Assembly (NCBI GenBank): GCA_024220525.1
Contig: JAMYWO010000108.1
Location: forward strand, 34,626-81,418
From: Cochliopodium minus
Lineage: Eukaryota > Discosea > Himatismenida > Cochliopodiidae
Direction of reading: 5' to 3'
DNA length: 46,793 nt
A model generated the notes under the pieces. The model was not told the DNA's origin. It was given only the letters and a program-made list of their open reading frames with translations, and did not search any database. The first letter of the stretch is position 1; each line of letters starts with the position of its first letter. The position numbers and the translations under genes were made by a program. Positions 10,653 to 20,740 of the stretch are shown in pieces.

Positions 10653-12779
10653 ATGATTTTAATTATCTTTGTAATTCTCTTACTAATTTCAATAGTAAGT
10701 TGGATATACCACAATAATCAATTGAAAATACCCCATGAATTTGGAATTCCTTTGTTATACAATTACTTGACCATCAGAAGCCACAATAAAAAGGTAACAA
10801 GAAATAAAGAGAAGGATAAATAAATTGTTAAGTTAAAATTTAAAAAAAAAATAAATATTAGGGAACAAGATATGATTATTTTCTTGATATGATCGAAAAG
10901 AACAAAGGGATCGCCTGTATAATTAATTCAAAGCATTTAAATTTTTTCTCTTTATTTTTTTTTTTTTGAATGAAACAGCATTTCAAATAATGATGAGACC
11001 ACCAATTGTATTATTGGGAAATGGAATGGATGCAGAGTATATATTGAAAACCAAATTTTCAAATTTTGATAAGGTAAATGAATAATCATTTTATCAACAA
11101 AATCAAATTAACCTAAATTATTGTCAAATCCATAATGTTAATAGGTTGATAATCCAGGTAAAAATAAAATCTAAATTTGAATATTCAAAAATTCAATTTT
11201 AAATTTCATATTAATAAATTTATAAATCTTATTTCTAAAAATAAATTCAAGCTTTTGATGAATTCTTGGGAACAGGAATTTTCAATGTGGTAATTAAATA
11301 AATAAACTTTAAAAGAAATTCTTTAATTGATCCTAAACTTGCTTTTTTCTTTTATAAAAAGGGACATGTAGGTGAAAAGAAAGAATTTTGGCAAGATCAA
11401 AGAAAAGAAGCTTCTCATATATTTAAAATCAAAGTAAACATTATTTTTATTTCTTTTTTTTTTCATTTTGTTGAAATTCTTTGAAAGGAAATAAAATCTA
11501 CAATGTCGGAGAATTTTCTTGAAAAAGGAATTATGTTGATGGATGTATTGAATCTATATTCTCTTTCAAAAGAAATCATAGATGCACAAGAATTGTAAAA
11601 TTTTATCATATATTTTTTTAAAAATTTTTTGATTGTTTTTATTTATTTTATTGATTTTAATCTTTTTACATTTTATTATAAAAAATCTTAAAAGATTCGC
11701 AAATCTTACATTGGCGACATCTTGCAAATTGTTTTTTGGAGAAGAAGTGAAATCAATGGAGAATTACCTTGAAAAATCCTCCAGCGATACCAACATTTCT
11801 GACTTTGGAACTTCATTCAACCAAATCACCGTTTTGGTCCAAAAAAGATTACAAAACCCTTTTTGGAAATTTTATAAAAACGAAAATGACAGGAACTTAT
11901 CCAAACACATCAAATTGGTACATGAATTCATCCAAAAAATCATAACTAAAAGAAAAGATCAAGATTTAACTGACAAAAATGATCTTTTAAGCAGGTACCT
12001 CTTTTTTTTTTTTTTTCTTAATTTTTTCATGCAAATAAATTGATTTATTTTAAAATTTAAATAAAAAAAAGATATTTGAAGAAAATGAGAGAAGAACACA
12101 AATTAGTTGATGACAAATATTTGCTTGACGTTTGTACTAATTTTTTGTTAGCTGGTAAATTTAATTTTTAAAATATTTTAAATTTTTTATTTTTAATAAT
12201 TATTTTTTTAATAGGAAGAGACACAACAAGTCAACTTTTGACATGGTTTTTTGCTGAATTATCACAAAACAAAGAAGCACAAGAAAAAGTACTCAAAGAA
12301 ATTGATGAAACATTGAATGGAGACGAACCAAATTACGAAAATGTAAAACAACTCCATTATTTGCATCATTGTTTGCAAGAAACTTTGAGATTACATCCTC
12401 CTGGTAAAATAATTATTATTTTTTTAAAGTTTTATAATTTAATTAAATATAAATTAAAATTTTAAAAGTTCCAAATGATGCTAAAAAATGTGTTTCTGAC
12501 GATGTTTTGCCTTCTGGATTTGCAGTGAAGAAAGGGTATATTGTTGTTTGGTAAAAATAATTTCAAACTATTCTCTCCTAAAAAATAATTCATTAATTCC
12601 TATTTATTAGGTCAGGATGGTGTATGGGAAGATACAGCAAGTATTGGCACAACCCAAATCAATTCATTCCAGAGAGATGGATTGACAAATCATTCAATGG
12701 AGGAATTGAAATAAATCCAAACCAACACATTCCTTTTCAATTTGGACAACGTCGTTGTTTGGGTGAAAAAATGGCGTAA
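10653..12779 (+). CDS. Cytochrome P450 monooxygenase
   Basis: About twelve short exons. The Met at 10653 begins a membrane anchor (MILIIFVILLLISIVSWIY) and a proline-containing linker (LKIPHEFGIPLL), as in microsomal P450s. Downstream in order: the C-helix (GEKKEFWQDQRKEASHIF); the I-helix oxygen-binding motif A-G-R-D-T-T-S across the intron near 12215; the K-helix E-T-L-R (KQLHYLHHCLQETLRLHPP); the PERW-type motif (NPNQFIPERW); and the haem loop PFQFGQRRCLGEKMA with the axial cysteine. These heme enzymes hydroxylate lipids, sterols or xenobiotics using O2 and a reductase. The I-helix and K-helix resemble CYP4/CYP86-type clans, but I would not assign a family. The solid reading ends at GEKMA with TAA at 12777-12779, or at a donor GC|GTAAAT. 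Normal P450s run about 60-70 residues further, so the C-terminus is truncated or not found. Confidence 0.9.
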
Positions 12780-13675
12780 ATTTTTTATGTTTAAAAATTT
12801 TTTTTTTAATATTCCCTAATAGAAGATGTTTTTTCCATTTCTGTTCAATTCTCATTTTTGTTAGTGATTGAATTAAATTGTTTTCTTTTTCTCTTCTTTT
12901 TCAAAATTGAAGGCATTTGAAGAGAGTTTCAATTTCTTTCCTCTCAAAAAAAAAAAAATGAAAAAAAAATTATTTAACTGTTGTAAATTGGCTTCATCAT
13001 ATGTGTTAAAAGCAGTCTCCGTGATACATTGAATCCTTTATGAAACCCAGTTGAAGGATTTCAAACCAAAGTTGTGTCAATAAAAAATAAAAAAAAATTG
13101 ATGTTAAAAATTTTGAATTTATCATCCACATGAAGGATTATAAGGCATCCCATGTCAAGATGAGTCTTCAGCATGTGCTCTTCCCATGAATTAAATTTTT
13201 TGGATAGAATAAATATTGATAAAATGAGACAAACCCCCAAATGAAGATTATATTGGACAATTCCTCCAAATGAAGATCCTCAAAGGTAAATTCAAAAAAG
13301 GAGAATAATTTTATTCAAAATACTGATATATTTTCAAAAAAAAAAAATGTAATGAATTTTCAACATATTCCCATCAATACGTAATCATACCTCATCATAA
13401 TTGATATATATTCCTCATATATAAAAAATTTCAAATATGTTCTCCATCATCAAAAACCTCAGTTTGAAGGCCTATTTTCCTTTTGAAATATGAAAGTTGA
13501 ATCTTTGATAAAAATCATTCTAACATTTTTTTGCACCTATTTTTTTCAAAGTTAAAAAAAATTTTTTTTTTTTCAAAAAATAAAAATAAATCGTAAAAAT
13601 TAACAAAATAAATTGATCATAATTTTTTTTTTTAACCAAAGCTCTTTTTAATTGATAATCATAATAAAAATAAAA
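12780..13675. other. Intergenic/undetermined, after P450
   Basis: Mostly noncoding. It may hold missing 3' exons of the P450: a short reading at about 13045-13080 gives EGFQTKVVSIK, like the final strand of some P450s, but I cannot connect it convincingly. It also holds short direct repeats (CCAAATGAAGAT twice, near 13234 and 13264). The right part must include the 3' end of the minus-strand transposase. I do not recognise transposon termini here. Confidence 0.5.
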
Positions 13676-16600
13676 TTAATTATCTTTTGGGAAAATGTAG
13701 ATTTGATTTCCTATTTTTGTGACTGCATAAAATTCACAAATGTCATGATGTGTAATGAAACTGTGTTTTTTTGACGACTTTTTGATTTTATAGATCTTTT
13801 TGTTCACTTTAGCCACTTTACTGAATTTTGTAAAACGCTCCACTTCCAAAATGGGCTTATTCAATTTGAGAATTTTTCCCAAATAATAATCTTCATTCAA
13901 TTTAAAAAGAATACATGCGTTATGAAGATTACCACTTGCAGTCTCTGAATGTTCTGCAGTTTCAATCCACATCAAGACGTTTCCTTTCTCTCCTAAAACT
14001 TTATAAAGTCTTGTTGGAGACAAATCTTTTGGAGGAGATTCGCTATCAAACAATTCCTTGCAGTATTTAGGAAAATTTTGGGTAACAAATGATTTAATCT
14101 CTTGACTTTCATTGATTTTTTTTTTCCAAATAAAGGAATATTGACTCTTTCTCCATTGTCTAATGATAGATGGTGTTGGTTGTTTTACTCCTTTCACTCC
14201 TCTTGTTATTTCTACGTTTATACTTTCAAAAGGGAAGCAAGAATGATTCCAAATTTTACCAACTAAAAGTAGATCAAGGAAAACATGCTCAAAGTTATGA
14301 ATCTTGCTTGAAATTTCACAACTTCCGAAAAGATCTGCAAAATTTTTTGTCCACAATATACAATCTCCAGACAGCTTGATGACATCTCTAACAGTAAGAT
14401 TTTTGTTTTCTTTTTCATCTATTATTTTTATTAATTTCTTCAATTGAACCAAGTTTTCAACGAACAAATCATCGAAAGATGCAAGAAGCAGGCAACTCTC
14501 TGCATAATTCATAACAAAAAACTTCCAATCTTTTTTTTATAAATAGAGATGTTCAAAATTTTACAACAGTTCAAAATTTGTTAGTAAAAATTTTATATCC
14601 GCTAACAAAGTTGTAAATTTTGGACATGTCTATTTTATAAAAATAATTTTTTTTAAATTTCGTTTTTGTTTTTTTTAAACCTTTTGCATTCATTTTTCCA
14701 CCCAAATAGAGATTGTAGTGACTCTCTTCTTCTCTTGGTATTTTCAAGTTTCTTGTTACTTCCACAAGTTTTTCGTACTTTTTTGGGTGATGCTTCAAGA
14801 TCAACTTAAAAAATAGAGGTACAAACCCTTCTAAAAATAAATAAAATAATTAAAAATTAATTAAATTAAAAAAAAAAAAAATAAAAAATCAAAAAATAAA
14901 AAAATAAAAAAAATAAAAAAATAAAAATAAAATAAAAAATAGAAAAAACAATAAAAAAATAAAAAAATAAAAAAATAAAAAAATAAAAAAATAAAAAAAT
15001 AAAAAAATAAAAATAAAATAAAAAAATAAAATAAAAATAAAAAATAGAAAAAAAAACAATAATAAAATAATAAAATAAAAAAAATAGAAATAAATAAAAA
15101 AATAAAAATTTTAGTGTAATCAATCACACCCCACACCACATGTAAGTGATCTGCAAAGCAAACTGAAAGAGGAAAGAATGAAAGAAGATTATCTACATAT
15201 TCACTGTTTCCCTGGAATTGAAACGTTTCTTTACTCGTACCAATACGAGTCAAAACAATTTCCCTGAATCTTCTCGTTACTATTGCACTATACGGGAAGG
15301 TTTGCTTCGAAAAGCGATAGAAATATCTCCTATTTATCGAATTCTTTCCAACGATGGTACATCGGTGACACTCGCAGTAGCTGTTGTGAGCATACAAGTT
15401 GAAAATGTGGGCAGATTCAACAGCATCAACCGAAATACCAATTTGCATTGCACGAATCTTTAAACTCTCTCCAAACAATTTAATTCTCCATGGAAAAAAG
15501 GATTTATTGAACTCTTCTGAAAATGGGACAAGTAAAGATGTTGAACCAATCGTATCACCACAATAAAGACCAAGTAAAATCAGATTTTCTTTTTTGAATC
15601 TAATCTCTATAGGTAATTCATTTATTACCACCCAAAAAGGGTAGCACTTTTTGTATTTATTTGAAAACCTTCTGTTTAGTGCAACACCATCAGTATTAAA
15701 GATAAGAGTTAGAGAGATATCACAATCATCAAAGTAGTCATTATCCCTCAAAATTGAATAGAGAAGCCCTGTACTTACGTCATCAATGATTGTATCCAAG
15801 TTGAAAGGTGAATTTTTGAGTCTCCTCTGTTTAATATTGTTTGATTTTAATAATTCAATTGTTTTTTTTTCTTGAGAAAATAGTTTGATCTCAATTTGTT
15901 CTCTCAAATCAAATTTCACAATATAATTTGAGATATTGATTGTTCTATTGCAGATATTACAGAAAGGCAAATCAAAGAAATAGAACAAAGCACTCTTTTT
16001 AAATCTTTTATCTTCAATTGGATGATTGGGGCTTGCACAATAATACAACCTGTTTGGACATGGAAAATACAATTTCTCACAGTTTGCAAATGATATCTTC
16101 CGTCCAGATAAATCACTTTCCAATCTTGCATATCTTGAGCTAAAAGAAGTAGTGAGAGATCTCTCGGAAAAAAACAAGATCTTTTTCAATAATTTTCCAC
16201 TGCCGTCTTTTTCGAACGGGAAATTATTGTAGTGATCATATTTGGTCTTAGGATTGTAAGAATAAATCTTTCTTAAATTTATATATTTCAGAAAATAATG
16301 CTCATCTTTATCTTTAAAATAATTTATTATATTTTCCAAATCATCTTCTACCAAGATTGGAAAATCCTTCCTTCTGAAATGATTGCTGATGAAATTGTCA
16401 ATCTCTTGCTCATTCAAATCTTTCACATCAGATTCATGTAACATATCTTCTTTTTGAAGATTTCCTAAAGATTGAAAATAAGATTCCTCCTCAAGATCAC
16501 CCAATTCATCTTAATCAAATAATCAAAACATTAAAAAAATTTTTTTTTTTTTTACCTTCATCACTTGAACTATCTACCTCTTCTTCTGATCTTTTTTTAT

Positions 16601-16811
16601 CTAACCCAAAATTACAATATTCTACATCATTATCACTAGAATCACTCTTATCTTCTTTATCGGAATCTTTCATTTCAGATGAATCTCCATGGTAATTTTC
16701 ATCAATTTGATTATCTTCATTATCTTCAAAGTTATATTCCTTCCACACCCTTCCAAATTTAATTATAGGTCTCAATGCAGTCTCAAAATCCTTCAATGTA
16801 ATATTTTCCAT
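13676..16811 (-). CDS. tnp2-type transposase (CACTA/EnSpm-like DNA transposon), intact
   Basis: Four exons on the minus strand: 16811-16556, 16509-15130, 14830-14681 and 14529-13676, all with GT-AG introns. They sum to 2640 nt, 879 codons plus stop, with no internal stop. Exon 1 is acidic and serine-rich. Exon 2 has a cysteine cluster (CPNRLYYC, CNICNR), then the Transposase_21/tnp2 core: LTLIFNTDGVALNRR holds the catalytic-type NTDGV, then PFWVVINELPIEIRFKKEN, LILLGLYCGD and YCECHRC, and DHLHVVW near the exon end. Exon 4 has the C-terminal family motif H..HVFLDLLLVGKIWNHSCFPFE. The enzyme cuts and joins transposon ends. The intron between exons 3 and 4 carries an 89-bp MITE. A degraded relative lies at 1-1086. 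I could not identify the terminal inverted repeats of the element. It looks capable of coding for a full protein. Confidence 0.85.
14544..14632. mobile_element. 89-bp MITE, copy 1, in a transposase intron
   Basis: Imperfect terminal inverted repeats of about 24 bp: the left end begins TAGAGATGTTCAAAATTT and the right end, reverse-complemented, begins TAGACATGTCCAAAATTT. It is flanked by a perfect 9-bp duplication TTTTATAAA (14535-14543 and 14633-14641). It lies inside intron 14680-14530 of the tnp2 transposase, so splicing would remove it. A 9-bp target duplication is usual for Mutator-like (MULE) elements; no autonomous partner is seen. It is the same length as, and nearly identical to, the copy at 41660-41748. 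Confidence 0.9.
14831..15129. repeat. Simple-repeat intron of the transposase
   Basis: The intron between exons 2 and 3 of the transposase is almost entirely AAAAAAT/AAAAAT units on the plus strand, that is T-rich on the sense strand. The donor is GTGTGA at 15129 and the acceptor TTTTAG at 14831. It gives long spurious frames of F, L, Y and I. The corresponding intron of the degraded copy (181 onward) has the same composition. Confidence 0.85.
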
Positions 16812-16928
16812 TTTATTTATTTATTTTAATTCAGCTTCCTATTCTTTTATATGATTTATTTTTTATTTATTTATTATTTATTAAAAAATAAAAATAAAAA
16901 AAATCAAAAATAATATTAACCATTTTAT
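16812..16928. promoter_or_regulatory. 117-bp divergent promoter region
   Basis: Sequence between the start codon of the minus-strand transposase (16811) and the first ATG of the plus-strand unknown gene (16929). It is A/T-rich with ATTTATTTATT runs and no clear motif beyond TATA-like stretches. Both genes must be driven from this short space if the starts are right. This is inference from position only. Confidence 0.5.
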
Positions 16929-19173
16929 ATGAGCAAAAGAAAGAGTAAAAATTATTTTCTTATTTTTTCTCTTGATCAAATACTTTATTGTTTATATTTG
17001 TTTCAATTATCATAAAAAATTTTAACAATTTATTATAACATTATTTTTTCAAAAGTTACAAAAAGTAAAAGCAATACAAAAAGTAAGAAAAAGGAAACCA
17101 AAAAAGATGAAAGTTACAGCGAAGAGTCCGAAGATCTCCCAAAAATTGATCTAAAAACCAAAAAAGATGAAAGTTTCAGCGAAGAGTCCGAAGATCTCCC
17201 AAAAATTGATCTAAAAACCAAAAAACAAAAAAGTTATAAAAAATTTTTTTTTTTTGATTAAATTCTTATTTTATTATTTTTATCAAAAAAAGAATTGGAT
17301 CAAAAAAACAAAAAGGATCTTGCTTTGGAAGAAATTTCAAAAGGATCTACCGATGATATTGATCTCCACACTCCTAACAAAAAAACTAGAGGTTTACTCT
17401 CAAAAACACCTGTTTTGCCAGCTACCAAAAAGACCAAAGATGATGCACTTCCACCAAAAGAATTATCTTGCATAAACAATGTCAGCTTTGATGATAAAAT
17501 TATCATTGAAGAAAAGGAAGGTAAGAAAATATTTTGATATTAAAAATTATCCCATTATCATTTATATAAAAATTAAGACATCTCCAATCTAAAATTTTTT
17601 TAACAACATTTTTAAATAAACAAATCATATTTATTTCATATGGGGATGTCCAAAAATATTAGAACAGTTTGTTAAATTTAGTAAAAATTTTATATCCGCT
17701 AACAAAGTTGTAATATATGGACATGTTTCACATATACTTAATAAATTATATTTTTTTAAATCATTTCAAATCTTCCTGAAATTCGAGGTAAAAAAAAAGA
17801 TATCTATTTCTCAAAAAATTTCCATTCTTTAATAATCTTGTTTTTAGTTATTAATTATAGATTAAATGGGAATCCATACTTCGATAACTTTGCAAAGAAG
17901 AAGCCAAAAGAGTTCAATTATTTTCTCGAAAAACTTGATCAAGGAATGGACGAAATGGGTCTCGATCATGTTTCTCCAGAAATGTTGAAATGGGAATTCA
18001 ACTTTGATAAAAAAGAAAAGTTCTTATTCTCCTTATGTACTGAAATTTGGTTCCCACAAACACCAGTGTCCCAATCTAACAATACTTGGCAAGAAACAAA
18101 ACAAAAAAAGAAAATTGATTTGTTGAGAGAAGAAATCTACAAAAGATCAATTTGTTTCATTCAAACTCCAAACGGGATTTGTGTGATGATAAATAGAAAC
18201 GAGCCTTCTGTCCCTCTTTCCATAGTCCAAAAAATGGCTTCAACTCCCCAAGCAGGAAAGTTCTTTCAATTATACACAGAAATGTAAAATAAATTTGTGA
18301 TCAAATTTTTTATTTTTTATTTTTTATTTCGATTAGTTGGTTAGAAAAAGAATCACTTGTTTTTTACAATTTCAAGAAAAATATTTCACAACAGCAGAGT
18401 TCCTCTTTCGAATCTTTCAAGTTTTCTGAATATTTTTTTACATGTGCTTCAAATCTTTATTCTTTTCTATTTCCAGAGAAAGAAATGAAAAAAAGTTCTG
18501 TCAGTAAACACATCTACAGGCTGAGAACAGAATATTCTAAAGCAAAAATTGAAGTTGATGATCAAAATATCCTCACCACACAGTTCAAAAAACCAAAAGA
18601 GAATCTAATTGATTGGACTGAGGAAGAAAAAACTCTTGAGAACGATACATATTTGTTAGGAGTTCAAGAAAACTTGTCAAGTTTTGATAAAGAAGTACTT
18701 GATCTTAACATACGTAAATTTTTGTTTATTTTTTTTTTTTTTTATAATTCTTTTAACAAAGAATGGGCACAAATGTCAGTCAAATACAAGCAAAGTAATA
18801 TAAAAATTTTTCTTATTTTTATAACCATTTTTCTCAAAGTGAAAGAGATGAGTCTCTTTCAAAAGATCAAGAGTGAAAGTAAATTATTTTTTCAAATAAA
18901 TAATTTTAACCTTTTAAAATAAATGATTTTAACAACTTCATAAGGAAAAGAACCAGTGAAGAAACAAAATAAGCAAGCCAAAGGAAAGCAAGTGATAGAA
19001 GGTGAGAAATTTAATTTAAAAAACTATCCACATCTAATTTCTTTTTTTAAAGATGCAACACTTTTCAAAATGGGAGCCATTTTCTTGTTTAAAGATAGCA
19101 CTGGATACTACTGTCGCGACAACCCAAAGGAGGATCACAAACCTTTCCTTGAGAAAAAAGATAACAAGTGGTA
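16929..19173 (+). CDS. Unknown lysine-rich/acidic protein, truncated at an assembly gap
   Basis: A series of plus-strand exons starting at the Met at 16929 (MSKRKS, a basic nuclear-signal-like start). The next exon has two 20-residue repeats (KKDESYSEESEDLPKIDLKT and a near copy). Then come a basic/acidic linker (about 17292-17520), a globular part (about 17868-18285) with motifs WEFNFDKKEKFLFSLCTEIW and NGICVMINRNEPSVP, and exons with WLEKESLVFYNF and DWTEEEKTLENDTYLLG. The last exon (about 18953-19173) includes FSLK-like basic stretches and MGAIFLFKDSTGYYC before it is cut by the N at 19174. I do not recognise any domain. Lysine/acidic repeats suggest a nuclear or chromatin-bound protein. 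Its divergent position next to a transposase raises the possibility that it is the second protein of that element. Exon joins near 18718-18950 are tentative. An intron contains a diverged MITE. Confidence 0.55.
17101..17220 (+). repeat. 60-bp coding tandem duplication, two copies
   Basis: 17101-17160 and 17161-17220 are identical except for one base (TTACAGC versus TTTCAGC). Each unit encodes 20 residues, KKDESYSEESEDLPKIDLKT, with Tyr changed to Phe in the second. The near-identity means a recent duplication, and the frame is preserved. Confidence 0.95.
17641..17729. mobile_element. Diverged MITE copy 2, in an intron of the unknown gene
   Basis: Shares the core TATATCCGCTAACAAAGTTG and the outer TGT(C)CAAAA / GGACATGT ends with the copies at 14544 and 41660, but has several differences (left end TGGGGATGTCC, right end GGACATGTTTC). 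Flanks TTTCATA and TTTCACATA are similar but not a perfect duplication, as expected for an older insertion. It lies between donor GTAAGA (about 17520) and acceptor ATTATAG (about 17867). Confidence 0.8.
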
Positions 19174-19174
19174 N
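19174..19174. other. Single N: unresolved assembly join
   Basis: Left of the N an exon of the plus-strand unknown gene is cut in mid-frame. Right of it a LINE ORF2 begins in the middle of its reverse transcriptase. LINE insertions are normally truncated at the 5' end, not in the 3' half, so the join is more likely a gap or misjoin than a real insertion edge. Confidence 0.7.
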
Positions 19175-20740
19175 ACAAGACCAGTGTTCATTTCTTCAGG
19201 AGCAAATCCATTATCAAGAATTTTATTTCCTATCGTAACAAGATTTTTGATTGGAGACCTAAACTTCTTGAGGAATTGAGAAGGAACTCCCGATGTACCA
19301 GGTGAACTATCTTTGAGGTAAATAGACGCATTTACAAGCTCTTCTTCAGTAAAGTCTTCTTCCAGAGCAGAACAAGCATTAGAATCAATTCGTTCAATAG
19401 AATCAAGAAGCTTTATTTTGAATTCTTCAACGATAATGTTGTTGGAGTATATTGCTTTTTGATGATGAGCAGCAAAGTTAGCTGCTTGTTTCCCTGTTAA
19501 ACGATTTTCTCCGTTGTAAAAATGAGTAATTGATCTACTTTTGTTTTTCAAGAGAGATGTGATAATAGCACTTGGGCCTCTTCTTGTTTTAAAGATCATG
19601 TCAGAGAATTCTATATCACAGGATAATTTGTTAAGGAGTGAGTTCATTCTTACTTCTAAAAGAAATCTGTCTACTTGATTGTTATGTTTCATTTTCAACA
19701 GATCTTCTTGAATTTTTTTAAATTCGTGAATTTCTTTGTTCCTGGTGCAACTTTGTTTTTTCTTTGCAGCTTTCATGAACCATTTTTTCGCACGATAGTA
19801 GAGTTGAATCGGATCTCCTTCTTTTGCAAGAATTTTTTCAATCTCCACCGAACACTCTTCAACAAATTTGTTATCATCAAAAATATTCCTAGAAATTGTG
19901 AATCTCCTCTTAGTTTTTGTTATCTTCAATTTTAACTCACATTCTGTAATGTTGTGATCAGTTCTAAAAGGAGCTGCTTTGACCCGAATAGGAGTGACGT
20001 AATCTCGAAGATCTCTAGAAAAAAGGATGTGATCAATGTTCTTGGAACAACTTTTTGAGATCCTCGTAAACCCAGACAACCTGTCTCGAATACAGACTGC
20101 ATTGAGACTCCCTTTCCATATTTTCATATTGTTTGCTTCTGTTTGATACTTACTAACTTGAGATGAAGATTCTGAGGACGAGGGAACATAATCATTTATG
20201 TTAAATATTTTATTAAAGTCCCCCAAGAGAACACAATTATTTGAGTCCCAATTGTCAACCACAGAATTTTCAATGTAAGCATACTCCATTGAGTAAGGTT
20301 TTGGATTGTAGTAAGCATAGATAGATAGAGGAGAGATTTTAGTATCAACAAATAAAACATTTAGTTTTGATAGTAGTCCAGGACATATGTCAGCGCAAAT
20401 AGGCTTCATGAACGTCCCTTTCTTTACCAAAACAGCTACTCCCGCACTGGAAGTTGAATTATTGTTGAAATGCACGTAATAGAATTCAGATATTTGTCTT
20501 CCAAGAAATTTAGAAAGTTTCAAATTCAATTTGGTTTCCGTCAAAACGATCACATCATACAGGCGTAGATTGATCCATGCAATTAGATTTTTGCATTTCT
20601 TCGAAAAATCCGTTTCTTTTTTAACATGCTGAAATTCTATTAGTGCTTCGACACAGGAACATAAGCCCTGAACATTAATTGTGCATATATTCAGACTACG
20701 TTCCTGTGTGATGGAATCTCCGCTTATTTGGTTTCCTCTG
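19175..20740 (-). CDS. LINE ORF2: endonuclease and start of reverse transcriptase (truncated)
   Basis: Minus-strand frame with an apurinic-endonuclease (EEP) domain at its N-terminus: INVQGL, VLTETKL (catalytic Glu), IYAYYNP, VLLGDFNKIF (Asp/Asn), SKNIDHILFS and the final PFRTDHN (Asp-His). After a coiled-coil-like linker comes the start of a reverse transcriptase: SSPGTSGVPSQFLKKF matches the p-G-DG-iP...-lK motif 0/1 region. The rest, including the catalytic YxDD, is beyond the N at 19174. The frame opens upstream of the first Met (20553) without an ATG and overlaps the end of ORF1 in another frame, so a reinitiation or frameshift link between the ORFs is possible. The enzyme nicks target DNA and copies the element's RNA into it. 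The family is of the APE type; a finer assignment is not possible. Confidence 0.85.

Noticed and set aside
13676-14641. The MITE insertion as a disruption of the transposase
   Set aside because: The insertion lies inside intron 14680-14530; joining K at the donor with DWKFFV at the acceptor keeps the frame.
14866-15123. Hydrophobic minus-strand frame that could look like a transmembrane tail of the transposase
   Set aside because: It is an AAAAAAT-repeat intron with GT-AG ends; removing it restores a continuous 879-codon frame.
19135-19174. Continuation of LINE ORF2 across the N into 19135
   Set aside because: The frame continues for only about a dozen codons in sequence that reads as an exon of the plus-strand gene; it is a chance extension over the N.
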